A stretch of DNA of 21,050 nucleotides from Pseudomonadota bacterium (GTDB lineage: Bacteria; Pseudomonadota; Gammaproteobacteria; Xanthomonadales; Xanthomonadaceae). Shown in pieces: positions 7,623-15,614 of the stretch. Location of the stretch: positions 1 to 21,050 of the forward strand of contig JAFAFF010000235.1 in the NCBI GenBank assembly GCA_023423605.1, given 5' to 3'. Position 1 is the first letter of the stretch; each line of letters starts with the position of its first letter. A model generated the notes under the pieces. That model saw nothing but the letters and a program-made list of their open reading frames with translations, had not been told where the DNA came from and ran no database searches. Both the position numbers and the translations under genes were made by a program.

Positions 7623-8051
7623 ATGGAAACGATGGAGCTGCACCGCGGACGCCTGATCGACCACCTGCAACTGGTGGTGCGTGACATGGAGGCAAGCCGC
7701 CGGTTCTACCGCGCGGTGCTGGATACGATCGGGATTCCGGTTGCCGGAGAAGGGCCGGATTTACTGTGGGCCGACGAACTGTTCATCTCCACCGCCGACA
7801 GCGAGGCCGCCGCCGGCCAGTTGACCGGCCGCCATCACCTGGCCTTCCAGGCACGCGACCGCGCAACCGTCGATGCCTTCCACCGGGCAGCGCTGGCAGC
7901 GGGCGGCACCGACAATGGCGCCCCGGGCGAACGGCCTTACCATCCGGGTTACTACGGCGCGTTCGTGCTTGATCCGGATGGCAACAACATCGAGGTGGTG
8001 TACCACGGGCCGGCGGACTACAGCGCCGCGTCGGTCAAGGTCACCTTCTGA
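7623..8051 (+). CDS. VOC-family protein (glyoxalase/dioxygenase-like fold)
   Basis: A 142-residue, single-domain vicinal-oxygen-chelate protein. It has the two expected half-repeats: LIDHLQLVVRDMEASRRFYRAVLDTIG at the start, and HHLAFQARDRATVDAFHRAALAAGG with the closing GYYGAFVLDPDGNNIEVVYH. Likely metal ligands are His14 (IDHLQ), a His of the GRHHLAF motif and the Glu of NNIEVV, so the metal site looks intact. The short form with the PGYYGAFVLDPDGNNIE ending is common among uncharacterised members; the substrate is unknown. The GGAGG eight bases before the ATG fixes the start. It lies 53 bp behind gloA on the same strand, separated by a hairpin. Confidence 0.88.
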   Translation: METMELHRGRLIDHLQLVVRDMEASRRFYRAVLDTIGIPVAGEGPDLLWADELFISTADSEAAAGQLTGRHHLAFQARDRATVDAFHRAALAAGGTDNGAPGERPYHPGYYGAFVLDPDGNNIEVVYHGPADYSAASVKVTF

Positions 8052-8073
8052 GCCTGCGCAGCCCCTGGACGAC

Positions 8074-8096
8074 GAAGCCGGGCAGTGCCCAGCTTC
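8074..8096. terminator. Bidirectional hairpin between VOC and CBS genes
   Basis: GAAGC-C-GGGC / GCCC-A-GCTTC: nine paired bases with one internal mismatch and a 3-base loop, located between two convergent genes. It probably serves as a shared 3' end. Confidence 0.5.
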
Positions 8097-8126
8097 CGCG
8101 CATTGCATGGAACAGCGGAATGCGTG

Positions 8127-8558
8127 TCAGTGCGCTGCCATGTAGATGTCCTGCAGGACGGCCTTTTCCAGCTCCAGTTCGCCCAGCAGATTCTTCACGA
8201 TATCACCCAGGCTGAGGATGCCGACCAGCGTGGTGCCTTCGGTGACCATCAGATGTCGGCGCCGCGAATAGGTCATCAGGGACATCGCCTGCCTGAGCGT
8301 CGCATCCGGTGCGATGCCTTCCAGGCCCGTCGAAGGCAGGCTGGAGATCACCCGGCGACCGGCCTGCGGGCCGTCATCGGCCAGGCTGCGCACGATGTCC
8401 TTTTCGGAAATGATCCCGACCGGGACACCTTCCTTCATGACCACCAGTGCGGCAATCCTGTTCGCGATCATCTTGTGCGCGGCGGCACCGATGGTGTCTT
8501 CGGTGTCGATGGTGATGACAGTTTCTTTCTTGGATTGCAGTAGTTCGCGAACGTTCAT
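8127..8558 (-). CDS. CBS-domain pair protein
   Basis: A 143-residue soluble protein consisting only of two CBS domains. The first spans about residues 5-60 (VITIDTEDTIGAAAHKMIANRIAALVVMKEGVPVGIISEKDIVRSL). The second spans about 70-130 (GIAPDATLRQAMSLMTYSRRRHLMVTEGTTLVGILSLGDIVKNLL). A short helical tail follows. Such stand-alone CBS pairs (Bateman modules) bind adenine nucleotides and act as energy or signal sensors. The partner is not evident from the neighbourhood. AGGAA before the ATG at 8558 supports the start. The gene lies downstream of glmS on the same strand but is separated by 283 bp, so it is probably transcribed separately. Confidence 0.9.
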   Translation of the reverse strand: MNVRELLQSKKETVITIDTEDTIGAAAHKMIANRIAALVVMKEGVPVGIISEKDIVRSLADDGPQAGRRVISSLPSTGLEGIAPDATLRQAMSLMTYSRRRHLMVTEGTTLVGILSLGDIVKNLLGELELEKAVLQDIYMAAH

Positions 8559-8841
8559 TCTGGTTCCTGTTGCAGATCACTGAAGACAAAAATGCGCCCT
8601 TCCGATACGCCCCCTCCAAGGGAACAGACCATCCAGCGCACACCAGGCACGCCCTCCTGACGTGGTGCCGCATCGGCAGGAGGCGTGTCGAATCGCGAAC
8701 GAGGTGGGTCGCCGACTCCAGCCAACGCGCGATCTCCAGAGAATGGCACCGCTACTCAAACCGTCGCTGAATGCCTTCGGATGACCGCGCTCAAGTTCAC
8801 CAACCGGCCGATACGGCAAAGGGCAGCAACCCGCGCCGCTG
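8559..8841. other. 283-bp gap between glmS and the CBS gene with a long hairpin
   Basis: No convincing coding frame is present: short frames on both strands have no family features. At 8648-8687 an inverted repeat (CACGCCCTCCTG / CAGGAGGCGTG, one bulge) encloses a small inner stem, TGCCG-cat-CGGCA. It could be the glmS terminator region or part of a small RNA. I checked for a tRNA and found none: a GTCGAATC stretch near 8686 lacks the matching arms. Confidence 0.4.
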
Positions 8842-10680
8842 CTATTCCACGGTCACGCTCTTGGCCAGGTTGCGCGGCTTGTCGACATCGGTGCCTCGCG
8901 CCAATGCCGTGTGGTACGCCAGCAGCTGCACCGGGATGGTGTGCACGATGGGGCTGAGCACGCCCGCATGGCGCGGGGTGCGGATCACGTGCACGCCTTC
9001 CGATGCGCTGAAGTTGCTGTCCTGGTCGGTGAACACGAACAGTTCGCCACCGCGTGCACGTACTTCCTGCATGTTCGATTTCACCTTCTCCAGCAGGGCA
9101 TCATTCGGTGCGATCACCACCACCGGCATGTCCTCGTCCACCAGTGCCAGCGGACCATGCTTCAGCTCGCCGGCCGGGTAGGCCTCGGCATGGATGTAGG
9201 AGATTTCCTTGAGCTTGAGCGCACCTTCCAGCGCGATCGGATAATGCAGGCCGCGGCCGAGGAACAGCGCATTGGACTTGCGCGCGAAGCGCTCTGCCCA
9301 CGCCGCGATCTGCGGTTCCAGGTTCAGCGCATGCTGCACGCTGCCCGGAAGGAAGCGCAGCTGCTCCAGGTAATCCGCTTCCTGCGCGGCATCGATGCGG
9401 CCATGCAGCTTGCCCAGCACCACCGTGAGCTGGAACAGCGCCGCCAGCTGAGTGGTGAACGCCTTGGTGGAAGCCACGCCGATTTCCGCACCGGCGCGCG
9501 TGTAGCAGACCAGCTCACTGGCTCGCGGAATGGCGCTTTCCGGCACGTTGCAGATCGACAGCGTATGTGCGTGGCCCAGCGACCTGGCGTACTTCAGCGC
9601 TTCCATCGTATCCAGCGTTTCGCCGGACTGGGAGATGGTCACGATCAGGTGCCTGGGGTTGGCATACGCGGCGCGGTAACGGTATTCGCTGGCAATCTCC
9701 ACGCTGCAGGGCAGGCCAGCGATGGATTCGATCCAGTAACGCGCGGTCAGTCCGGCGTAGTAACTGGTGCCGCAGGCCAGGATCTGCACGCCTTCGATGC
9801 CGGCCAGCACCGTCCCGGCGTTCCTGCCGAACAGCTCCGCCGGAAAGCCGCCGGCATCGATTGCCGCTTCCAGGGTGTCGCCCAGCGCGCGCGGCTGCTC
9901 GTGGATTTCCTTCTGCATGAAGTGCCGGTAAGGACCAAGCTCCAGCGAAGCCAGCGACACATCGGACAGATGCACCTCGCGCTGCACCGGCATATCCGCA
10001 GCGTCATACACCTGCACGCCATCGCGGCGCACATCGGCGGTGTCGCCTTCCTCCAGGAAGATCACCTTGCGCGTAGAGGAGACAATGGCTGACACGTCCG
10101 AAGCCACGAAATTCTCGCCCTCGCCCACCCCCACCAGCAGGGGACAGCCCATGCGCGCGCAGACGAAATGATCCGGCTCGGCGCGGCTCATCACCGCCAG
10201 CGCATAGGCGCCGGTGAGCTCCTTCACCGTGCGCTGCAGCGCGTCAAGCAGGCTGCCACCCTGCTTGAGATTGTGGTGCATCAGGTGGGCGATGACTTCG
10301 GTGTCGGTCTGCGATTCAAAGACGTAGCCGAGCGCACGCAGGCGTTCGCGCTGCTCCTCGTGGTTTTCGATGATGCCGTTGTGCACCAGCGCGACACCCT
10401 CGCTGACGTGCGGATGCGCGTTGGCTTCGGTCACCCCGCCATGGGTGGCCCAGCGCGTGTGTCCAATGCCGAGCGTGCTGTGGAAGCCCTCCGCTTCGGC
10501 TGCGCCGGCCATCTCGGCGACGCGGCCGGTGCGGCGCACGCGGCGGATCTCGGCGGTGGCGCCCTTGTCCAGCACGGCGATGCCGGAGGAATCGTAACCG
10601 CGATATTCCAGGCGCTTCAGGCCTTCGATGAGTACCGGTACCACATCGCGATCCGCGATCGCACCCACGATTCCGCACAT
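8842..10680 (-). CDS. glmS: Glutamine--fructose-6-phosphate aminotransferase (isomerizing)
   Basis: A 612-residue cytoplasmic enzyme that makes glucosamine-6-phosphate from fructose-6-phosphate and glutamine, the committed step to UDP-GlcNAc. The N-terminal glutaminase domain begins [33 protein letters not shown], with Cys2 becoming the nucleophile after Met removal; HTRWATHG and HNGIIENH follow. Two SIS isomerase domains carry CGTSYYAG and SQSGETLDT. The C-terminus [20 protein letters not shown] is the conserved end that closes the active site. The length matches the family. GAGGAAA about nine bases before the ATG supports the start. The gene is divergent from the exporter operon, and its promoter shares a 206-bp regulatory region with it. 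No glmS ribozyme is seen in the short leader. Confidence 0.97.
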   Translation of the reverse strand: MCGIVGAIADRDVVPVLIEGLKRLEYRGYDSSGIAVLDKGATAEIRRVRRTGRVAEMAGAAEAEGFHSTLGIGHTRWATHGGVTEANAHPHVSEGVALVHNGIIENHEEQRERLRALGYVFESQTDTEVIAHLMHHNLKQGGSLLDALQRTVKELTGAYALAVMSRAEPDHFVCARMGCPLLVGVGEGENFVASDVSAIVSSTRKVIFLEEGDTADVRRDGVQVYDAADMPVQREVHLSDVSLASLELGPYRHFMQKEIHEQPRALGDTLEAAIDAGGFPAELFGRNAGTVLAGIEGVQILACGTSYYAGLTARYWIESIAGLPCSVEIASEYRYRAAYANPRHLIVTISQSGETLDTMEALKYARSLGHAHTLSICNVPESAIPRASELVCYTRAGAEIGVASTKAFTTQLAALFQLTVVLGKLHGRIDAAQEADYLEQLRFLPGSVQHALNLEPQIAAWAERFARKSNALFLGRGLHYPIALEGALKLKEISYIHAEAYPAGELKHGPLALVDEDMPVVVIAPNDALLEKVKSNMQEVRARGGELFVFTDQDSNFSASEGVHVIRTPRHAGVLSPIVHTIPVQLLAYHTALARGTDVDKPRNLAKSVTVE

Positions 10681-10710
10681 GACAACGCTTTCCTCGATGT
10701 TGAGCTCGGC

Positions 10711-10716
10711 ATTCTA
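10711..10716 (-). promoter_or_regulatory. -10 element of the glmS promoter
   Basis: TAGAAT on the minus strand lies 30 bp before the glmS ATG. The expected -35 region (about 10734-10739) has no clear hexamer. It abuts the outermost TGTCCGC half-site at 10742-10748. Confidence 0.45.
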
Positions 10717-10741
10717 GCGTGGGTGCCGGACCGGGACGGCC

Positions 10742-10794
10742 TGTCCGCTTAACGAAAGTGTCCGCGACGTTGTCCGCGGACACGCGGACACTTT
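10742..10794. promoter_or_regulatory. Compound palindrome: probable upstream activator site for the NtrC-type regulator
   Basis: A perfect 12-bp palindrome, TGTCCGCGGACA (10771-10782), sits inside a larger inverted repeat. Its outer arms are AAAGTGTCCGCG (10755-10766) and CGCGGACACTTT (10783-10794), a perfect 12-bp match. A further TGTCCGC half-site is at 10742-10748, giving five half-sites in all. It lies about 50-90 bp upstream of the sigma-54 promoter, where enhancer-binding proteins bind as dimers or higher oligomers. The obvious candidate binder is the regulator encoded at 15615-16958. Confidence 0.7.
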
Positions 10795-10805
10795 TCGCCA
10801 CCCCG

Positions 10806-10818
10806 CAAATCGCTGATT
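10806..10818 (-). promoter_or_regulatory. IHF-like site between the activator palindrome and the sigma-54 promoter
   Basis: The minus strand reads AATCAGCGATTTG, matching 12 of 13 positions of the IHF consensus WATCAANNNNTTR. It lies in an AT-rich stretch between the palindrome and the -24/-12 element, where IHF bends DNA at many sigma-54 promoters. The consensus is degenerate, so this rests largely on position. Confidence 0.45.
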
Positions 10819-10834
10819 TAAATGGGAAAAAATC

Positions 10835-10850
10835 TGGCACGTTCCCTGCA
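10835..10850 (+). promoter_or_regulatory. Sigma-54 (RpoN) -24/-12 promoter of the exporter operon
   Basis: TGGCACGTTCCCTGCA matches the consensus TGGCACG-N4-TTGCW at every defined base except one (C for the first T of the -12 half). The invariant GG (10836-10837) and GC (10848-10849) are exactly 10 bp apart. Transcription would begin near 10861, about 26 bases before the ATG at 10887. Confidence 0.82.
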
Positions 10851-10886
10851 TTGTCTTCCAGCAGTTCCATCCATCCAGGCCCTTCG

Positions 10887-12164
10887 ATGATCCGCGACAC
10901 TTCCGCCCAGGACCAGATTGTTTCCACAACGCCCCGCAGCGCCGCCGCCGGCGCGTGGCAGCGCTGGCGCTGGCCCGCGCTCATCGCCCTTGTGGTGGTG
11001 GCCGGCATCGCCTTCGCCATCCATGCCTGGCTCAACGCCAGCCGCTCGTTCGACAGCAGCCGGGTACGCATCGCGCAGGTGCAGCGTGGCGACCTGGTGC
11101 GCGACATCGCCGCCGATGGCCGGGTGATCGCCGCCAACAGCCCGGTGCTGTATGCGATCTCGGCCGGCACGGTGGACCTGAAGGTGGTCGCCGGCGACGT
11201 GGTGAAGAAGGGCCAGGAACTGGCGATCATCGACAGCCCCGAACTGCGCAGCAAGCTTGCGCAGGAGGAAGCCACGCTTGCGGGCCTGGAAGCCGAAGCC
11301 AGCCGTGCCGCCCTGGATGCCACCCTGGCACGCGCGAAATCGCGCAAGGACACCGACCAGGCCAACATCGAGCGCCAGGCCGCCGAGCGCGACCTGCAGC
11401 GCTACCAGCGCGGCTTCGACGGCGGCGCGGTGCCGCAGATCGATCTGGCCAAGGCCCAGGACAGCATGAAGAAGGCCGACATCGAGTTGGCCAACGCCCG
11501 CACCGATGCACGCCTGCAGGGCCAGGGCGCCGATCTGGACGCACGCAACAAGCGCCTGCTGGCCGACCGCCAGCGCGCGGTGGTGGCCGAAGTCCGACGC
11601 CAGGTGGATGCACTGACCCTGCGTGCGCCGTTCGATGGCCAGGTCGGTCAGGTACAGGCCACCCAGCACACCAATGTTGCCGCCAACGCGCCGGTGCTGG
11701 GCGTGGTGGACCTGTCCAACTTCGAGATCGAGATCAAGGTGCCGGAAAGCTTCGCCCGCGATCTGGCCATCGCCATGCCGGCACAGCTGACCAGTGGCAG
11801 CGGGCAACCGTTCGCTGGCGAGATCAGCGCGGTCTCGCCGGAGGTGGTCAACGGTGAGGTGAATGCCCGCGTGCGCTTCGCCGACAAGCAGCCGGCCGGC
11901 CTGCGCCAGAGCCAGCGCATGTCCGTGCGCGTGCTGCTGGATACCCGCCACGACGTCATGAAGGTCGAGCGCGGTCCGTTCGTCGAACAGGGCAACGGCC
12001 AGGCCTACGTGATGGACGGAAACACCGCGGTGCGCCGCCCGGTGGAGCTCGGCGTGAGCAGCCTGGGCGAAGTGGAAATCCTGTCCGGCGTGCAGCCGGG
12101 CGATCGCATCGTGGTCGCCGGCAGCGACCTCTTCGGCGACGCCGAACGCGTCTCCGTCAACTGA
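10887..12164 (+). CDS. HlyD/MacA-type periplasmic adaptor of an ABC exporter
   Basis: A 425-residue membrane-fusion protein with a short cytoplasmic N-terminus and one membrane anchor at about residues 30-47 (PALIALVVVAGIAFAIHA). A biotinyl-lipoyl half follows (about 60-110, VLYAISAGTVDLKVVAGDVVKKGQELAIIDSPEL), then an alpha-helical hairpin rich in Ala/Gln/Arg/Glu (about 115-235), the second lipoyl half (LRAPFDGQVGQV), a beta-barrel and a membrane-proximal domain ending VQPGDRIVVAGSDLF. It should link the inner-membrane transporter to an outer-membrane channel. The frame is open upstream to 10719, but that extension runs through the sigma-54 promoter, so the ATG at 10887 is the sensible start although its ribosome binding site is weak. 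It is the first gene of the putative operon; 31 bp separate it from the ATPase gene. Confidence 0.9.
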   Translation: MIRDTSAQDQIVSTTPRSAAAGAWQRWRWPALIALVVVAGIAFAIHAWLNASRSFDSSRVRIAQVQRGDLVRDIAADGRVIAANSPVLYAISAGTVDLKVVAGDVVKKGQELAIIDSPELRSKLAQEEATLAGLEAEASRAALDATLARAKSRKDTDQANIERQAAERDLQRYQRGFDGGAVPQIDLAKAQDSMKKADIELANARTDARLQGQGADLDARNKRLLADRQRAVVAEVRRQVDALTLRAPFDGQVGQVQATQHTNVAANAPVLGVVDLSNFEIEIKVPESFARDLAIAMPAQLTSGSGQPFAGEISAVSPEVVNGEVNARVRFADKQPAGLRQSQRMSVRVLLDTRHDVMKVERGPFVEQGNGQAYVMDGNTAVRRPVELGVSSLGEVEILSGVQPGDRIVVAGSDLFGDAERVSVN

Positions 12165-12195
12165 CAACATCCATACGCAACACAGGAGAGAACCC

Positions 12196-12912
<717 letters not shown>

Positions 12913-12920
12913 GGTTGCCC

Positions 12921-14222
12921 ATGTTCGCCTACTACGCCCGCCTGGCCGTACGCAGCTTCCGCCGCAACAAGGTACTCACCGCGCTGATGGTGGTCGCCAT
13001 CGCGTTGGGCATCGGCGCTTCGATGACCACCCTGACCGTCTTCCACGTACTGTCCGGAGATCCCATTCCGGGCAAGAGCGAACGGCTGTTCTACGCCCAG
13101 GTGGACCCGCGTCCACGCAACGGTTATGTCGCCGGCGAGGAACCGGAAACGCAGATGACCCGCTTCGATGCCGAAGCCCTGCTGCGTGGCCGGCACGCCG
13201 AACGCCAGGCGATGATGAGCGGCGGCGCGGCCACCATCGAACCGGAAAACGCCAACCTCAAGCCCTTCAGCGTGGACACCCGCTGGACTTCGGCGGACTT
13301 CTTCCCGATGTTCGAGGTGCCCATGCAGTACGGCCGGCCCTGGACACGCGAGGACGACGAAGGACGCGCGCGGGTGGCGGTGATTTCCAGGATGCTGAAC
13401 GACAAGCTGTTCAATGGTGCCGACAGCGTGGGCCGCGAGCTGCACGTCAACGGCCACGTACTGCGCATCGTCGGCGTGCTCCGGGACTGGAAACCGCAAC
13501 CCAGCTTCTTCGACCTGACGTTGGGAAGTTTCGGCCGTGACGAGGACATCATCGCGCCGATCTCCACCGCCCTGGACCTGCAGCTGGGCAGCAACGGCAA
13601 CATGAACTGCTTCGGCGAGAACCCCAACGACGACAGCTACTCGGTGAACGCGCCCTGCGCCTGGATCCAGTACTGGGCGGAGATGGACCCCTCGAAGGCT
13701 GACGAATATCGCCAGTACCTGGTGAACTATTCCAACCAGCAACGCGAAGGTGGACGCTTCGAGCGCCCGGCCAACGTGCGGCTGCGCAATGTCATGGACT
13801 GGCTGGATTTCAACGGTGCGGTACCCAGCGACGTGCGGCTGCAGATGTGGCTGGCCCTGGGTTTCCTGGTCGTCTGCCTGATCAATACCGTTGGCCTGCT
13901 GCTGGCCAAGTTCCTGCGCCGCAGCGGCGAGATCGGCGTGCGGCGTGCACTGGGTGCAAGCCGCGGACAGATCTTCCTGCAGTGCGTGGTGGAGGCCGGT
14001 GCAGTGGGCGTGGTGGGCGGGCTGCTCGGCCTGGGACTGGCGGCGCTGGGCTTGTATGCGGTACGCCAGCAACCGGTGGAATACGCAACCCTGGCGCACC
14101 TGGACGGCAGCATGCTGCTGCTGGCGCTTGGCATGACCCTGCTGGCCAGCCTGGCCGCCGGCTTCCTGCCTGCCTGGCGCGCCATGCAGGTGACCCCGGC
14201 CATCCAGCTCAAATCGCAGTAA
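12921..14222 (+). CDS. MacB/FtsX-type ABC permease, subunit 1
   Basis: About 433 residues with the MacB topology. TM1 is near residues 18-40, followed by a periplasmic MacB_PCD-type domain of about 265 residues. TM2-TM4 lie near 310-331, 351-381 and 397-417, with the FtsX-family cytoplasmic motif RRSGEIGVRRALGASRGQIF between TM2 and TM3. The C-terminus (FLPAWRAMQVTPAIQLKSQ) is the usual family end. The periplasmic domain contains Cys230 and Cys246, flanking an Asn/Asp-rich loop and well placed for a disulfide. A GTG at 12909 overlapping the ATPase stop would add four residues; the ATG at 12921 was preferred because GTGAGG lies just upstream. It probably pairs with the next gene product as a heterodimer. 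The transported substrate is unknown. Confidence 0.9.
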   Translation: MFAYYARLAVRSFRRNKVLTALMVVAIALGIGASMTTLTVFHVLSGDPIPGKSERLFYAQVDPRPRNGYVAGEEPETQMTRFDAEALLRGRHAERQAMMSGGAATIEPENANLKPFSVDTRWTSADFFPMFEVPMQYGRPWTREDDEGRARVAVISRMLNDKLFNGADSVGRELHVNGHVLRIVGVLRDWKPQPSFFDLTLGSFGRDEDIIAPISTALDLQLGSNGNMNCFGENPNDDSYSVNAPCAWIQYWAEMDPSKADEYRQYLVNYSNQQREGGRFERPANVRLRNVMDWLDFNGAVPSDVRLQMWLALGFLVVCLINTVGLLLAKFLRRSGEIGVRRALGASRGQIFLQCVVEAGAVGVVGGLLGLGLAALGLYAVRQQPVEYATLAHLDGSMLLLALGMTLLASLAAGFLPAWRAMQVTPAIQLKSQ

Positions 14223-14243
14223 GCACCGCATAGAGGACACCCC

Positions 14244-15458
14244 ATGGACATCCGCCCCATCCTCAGCACACTGCGCCGGCACAAGACCGCTGCCGCCCTG
14301 ATCGTGCTGGAAATCGCGCTGACCTGCGCCATCGTATGCAACGCGCTGTTCCTGGTCAGCCAGCGCATCGACAAGATCAGCCTGCCCAGTGGCATCGCCG
14401 AGAGCGAACTGGTGATGGTGCGCGTGAGCGGCATCGGCAAGCAGACCAACGCCATGGCCCGCACCCGCGAAGACCTGGCCTCGCTGCGGGCACTGCCGGG
14501 CGTAAAGGCCGTCACCGTGATCAACCAGCTGCCGTTCCGCAACAGTTCGTCCAACAGCAGCATCTCCCGCAATCAGGAGCAGGAACGTCCAACCACCAGC
14601 GTGTCGTTGTACATGCTGTCCGAAGACGGCATGCGCACGATGGGCATGAACCTGGTCGCCGGGCGCGACTTCCAGCCCAGCGAGTACGTGGACCTGGATG
14701 ACGTGCTGAAGAGCGGCGGCAGGGACCAGGCCGTTCCGGTGATCATCAACCAGGCCGTGGCCGCCAAGATGGCACCGGACGGCAACGCGCTGGGCCAGAC
14801 CTACTACATGGGCCGCCAGCCACTGCATGTCATCGGCATCATCGACCACCTTGCAACGCCGACCGGCTGGAACAACAACCGTGTCGAATCCATGATCATG
14901 CCGGCACGTGCCACCTTCGGTTCCGGCATCTACATGCTGCGCACCGATCCGGCACGCCGCGACGAAGTGCTCAAGGGCGCGCTGGCGGCGCTGGAACGCA
15001 ACGATCCGAACCGCCTGGTCCGGGAAAAGCTCAGCTACGAAGACCAGCGCAAGGACTACTTCAAGAATGACCGGGCGATGGTCGGCCTGCTGGTAACGGT
15101 GTGCGTGGCGCTGCTGGTGGTGACTGCACTGGGCATCGTCGGCCTGGCCAGTTTCTGGGTGCAGCAGCGCAGCAAGCAGATCGGCATCCGCCGTGCGCTG
15201 GGCGCTACCCGCGGCCAGATCCTGCGCTACTTCCAGACCGAGAACTTCCTGCTGGCCACGCTGGGCATCGTACTGGGCATGCTGGCGGCCTATGCGATCA
15301 ACCTGGCGCTGATGAACCAGTACGAGCTGCCACGCATGCCGCTGATCTATCTGCCGGTGGGTGCGGTGCTGCTGTGGCTGCTCGGCCAGGCGGCCGTATT
15401 GGGGCCAGCGCGGCGCGCCGCGGCGGTGCCACCAGCCGTCGCCACCCGCGGCACCTGA
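14244..15458 (+). CDS. MacB/FtsX-type ABC permease, subunit 2
   Basis: A 404-residue paralogue-like partner of the preceding permease with the same four-TM layout. TM1 is near 16-38, a periplasmic domain spans about 40-275, and three C-terminal membrane segments start near residue 278. The FtsX motif QQRSKQIGIRRALGATRGQILRYF follows TM2. Sequence similarity to subunit 1 is limited to the membrane and coupling regions. The periplasmic part differs (Ser/Asn-rich FRNSSSNSSISRNQEQERP around residues 100-115) and lacks the cysteine pair. Two distinct permeases with one ATPase suggest an asymmetric heterodimer. GAGGAC before the ATG supports the start; 21 bp separate it from subunit 1. A hairpin and a SMAG element lie between it and the regulatory genes. 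Confidence 0.9.
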   Translation: MDIRPILSTLRRHKTAAALIVLEIALTCAIVCNALFLVSQRIDKISLPSGIAESELVMVRVSGIGKQTNAMARTREDLASLRALPGVKAVTVINQLPFRNSSSNSSISRNQEQERPTTSVSLYMLSEDGMRTMGMNLVAGRDFQPSEYVDLDDVLKSGGRDQAVPVIINQAVAAKMAPDGNALGQTYYMGRQPLHVIGIIDHLATPTGWNNNRVESMIMPARATFGSGIYMLRTDPARRDEVLKGALAALERNDPNRLVREKLSYEDQRKDYFKNDRAMVGLLVTVCVALLVVTALGIVGLASFWVQQRSKQIGIRRALGATRGQILRYFQTENFLLATLGIVLGMLAAYAINLALMNQYELPRMPLIYLPVGAVLLWLLGQAAVLGPARRAAAVPPAVATRGT

Positions 15459-15484
15459 CGACGCCCCCACCGTTTGGCTATGCT

Positions 15485-15520
15485 GCAGCCATCGCCGGGC
15501 CATGCCCGGCGGATGGCTGC
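15485..15520. terminator. Strong hairpin after the exporter genes
   Basis: A 16-bp stem (GCAGCCATCGCCGGGC against GCCCGGCGGATGGCTGC, one bulged base) with a CAT loop lies 26 bp after the second permease gene. It has no T-run. It may attenuate transcription into the regulator genes or protect the exporter mRNA 3' end. Confidence 0.5.
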
Positions 15521-15529
15521 GGCCCCGGA

Positions 15530-15552
15530 AGCCGGGCAGAGCCCGGCTCTAC
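15530..15552 (-). repeat. SMAG (GTAG-headed REP) element inside the exporter/regulator gap
   Basis: An inverted copy: read on the minus strand it starts GTAGAGCCGGGC-TCT-GCCCGGCT. It lies between the permease gene and the response-regulator gene, 10 bp after the long hairpin. It is identical in sequence to the copies at 18298-18355. Confidence 0.85.
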
Positions 15553-15614
15553 GATGGCACCTCCGCCGTGCAGGGGCCGCAGTCCGCCCCCCTTCCCTCA
15601 TACAGAACCCGTGC

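Noticed and set aside
8680..8730. tRNA-like stretch with GTCGAATC near the CBS/glmS gap
   Set aside because: No matching T-arm, anticodon arm or acceptor pairing of the right length could be drawn on either strand.
8577..8819. 80-codon minus-strand frame in the glmS-CBS gap
   Set aside because: Arg/Trp/Cys-rich product with no ribosome binding site or family features; probably chance in GC-rich DNA.
10719..10886. Upstream extension of the adaptor gene by 56 codons
   Set aside because: The extension would run through the sigma-54 promoter and its activator sites; the ATG at 10887 lies properly after the predicted transcription start.
15555..15572. TGGCAC...GTGCA resembling a second sigma-54 promoter before the response-regulator gene
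   Set aside because: The GG-to-GC spacing is 12 bp where sigma-54 requires 10, so it should not function.
15474..15614. Upstream extension of the response regulator by 47 codons
   Set aside because: It would translate the hairpin and the SMAG repeat; the receiver fold begins exactly at the ATG at 15615.
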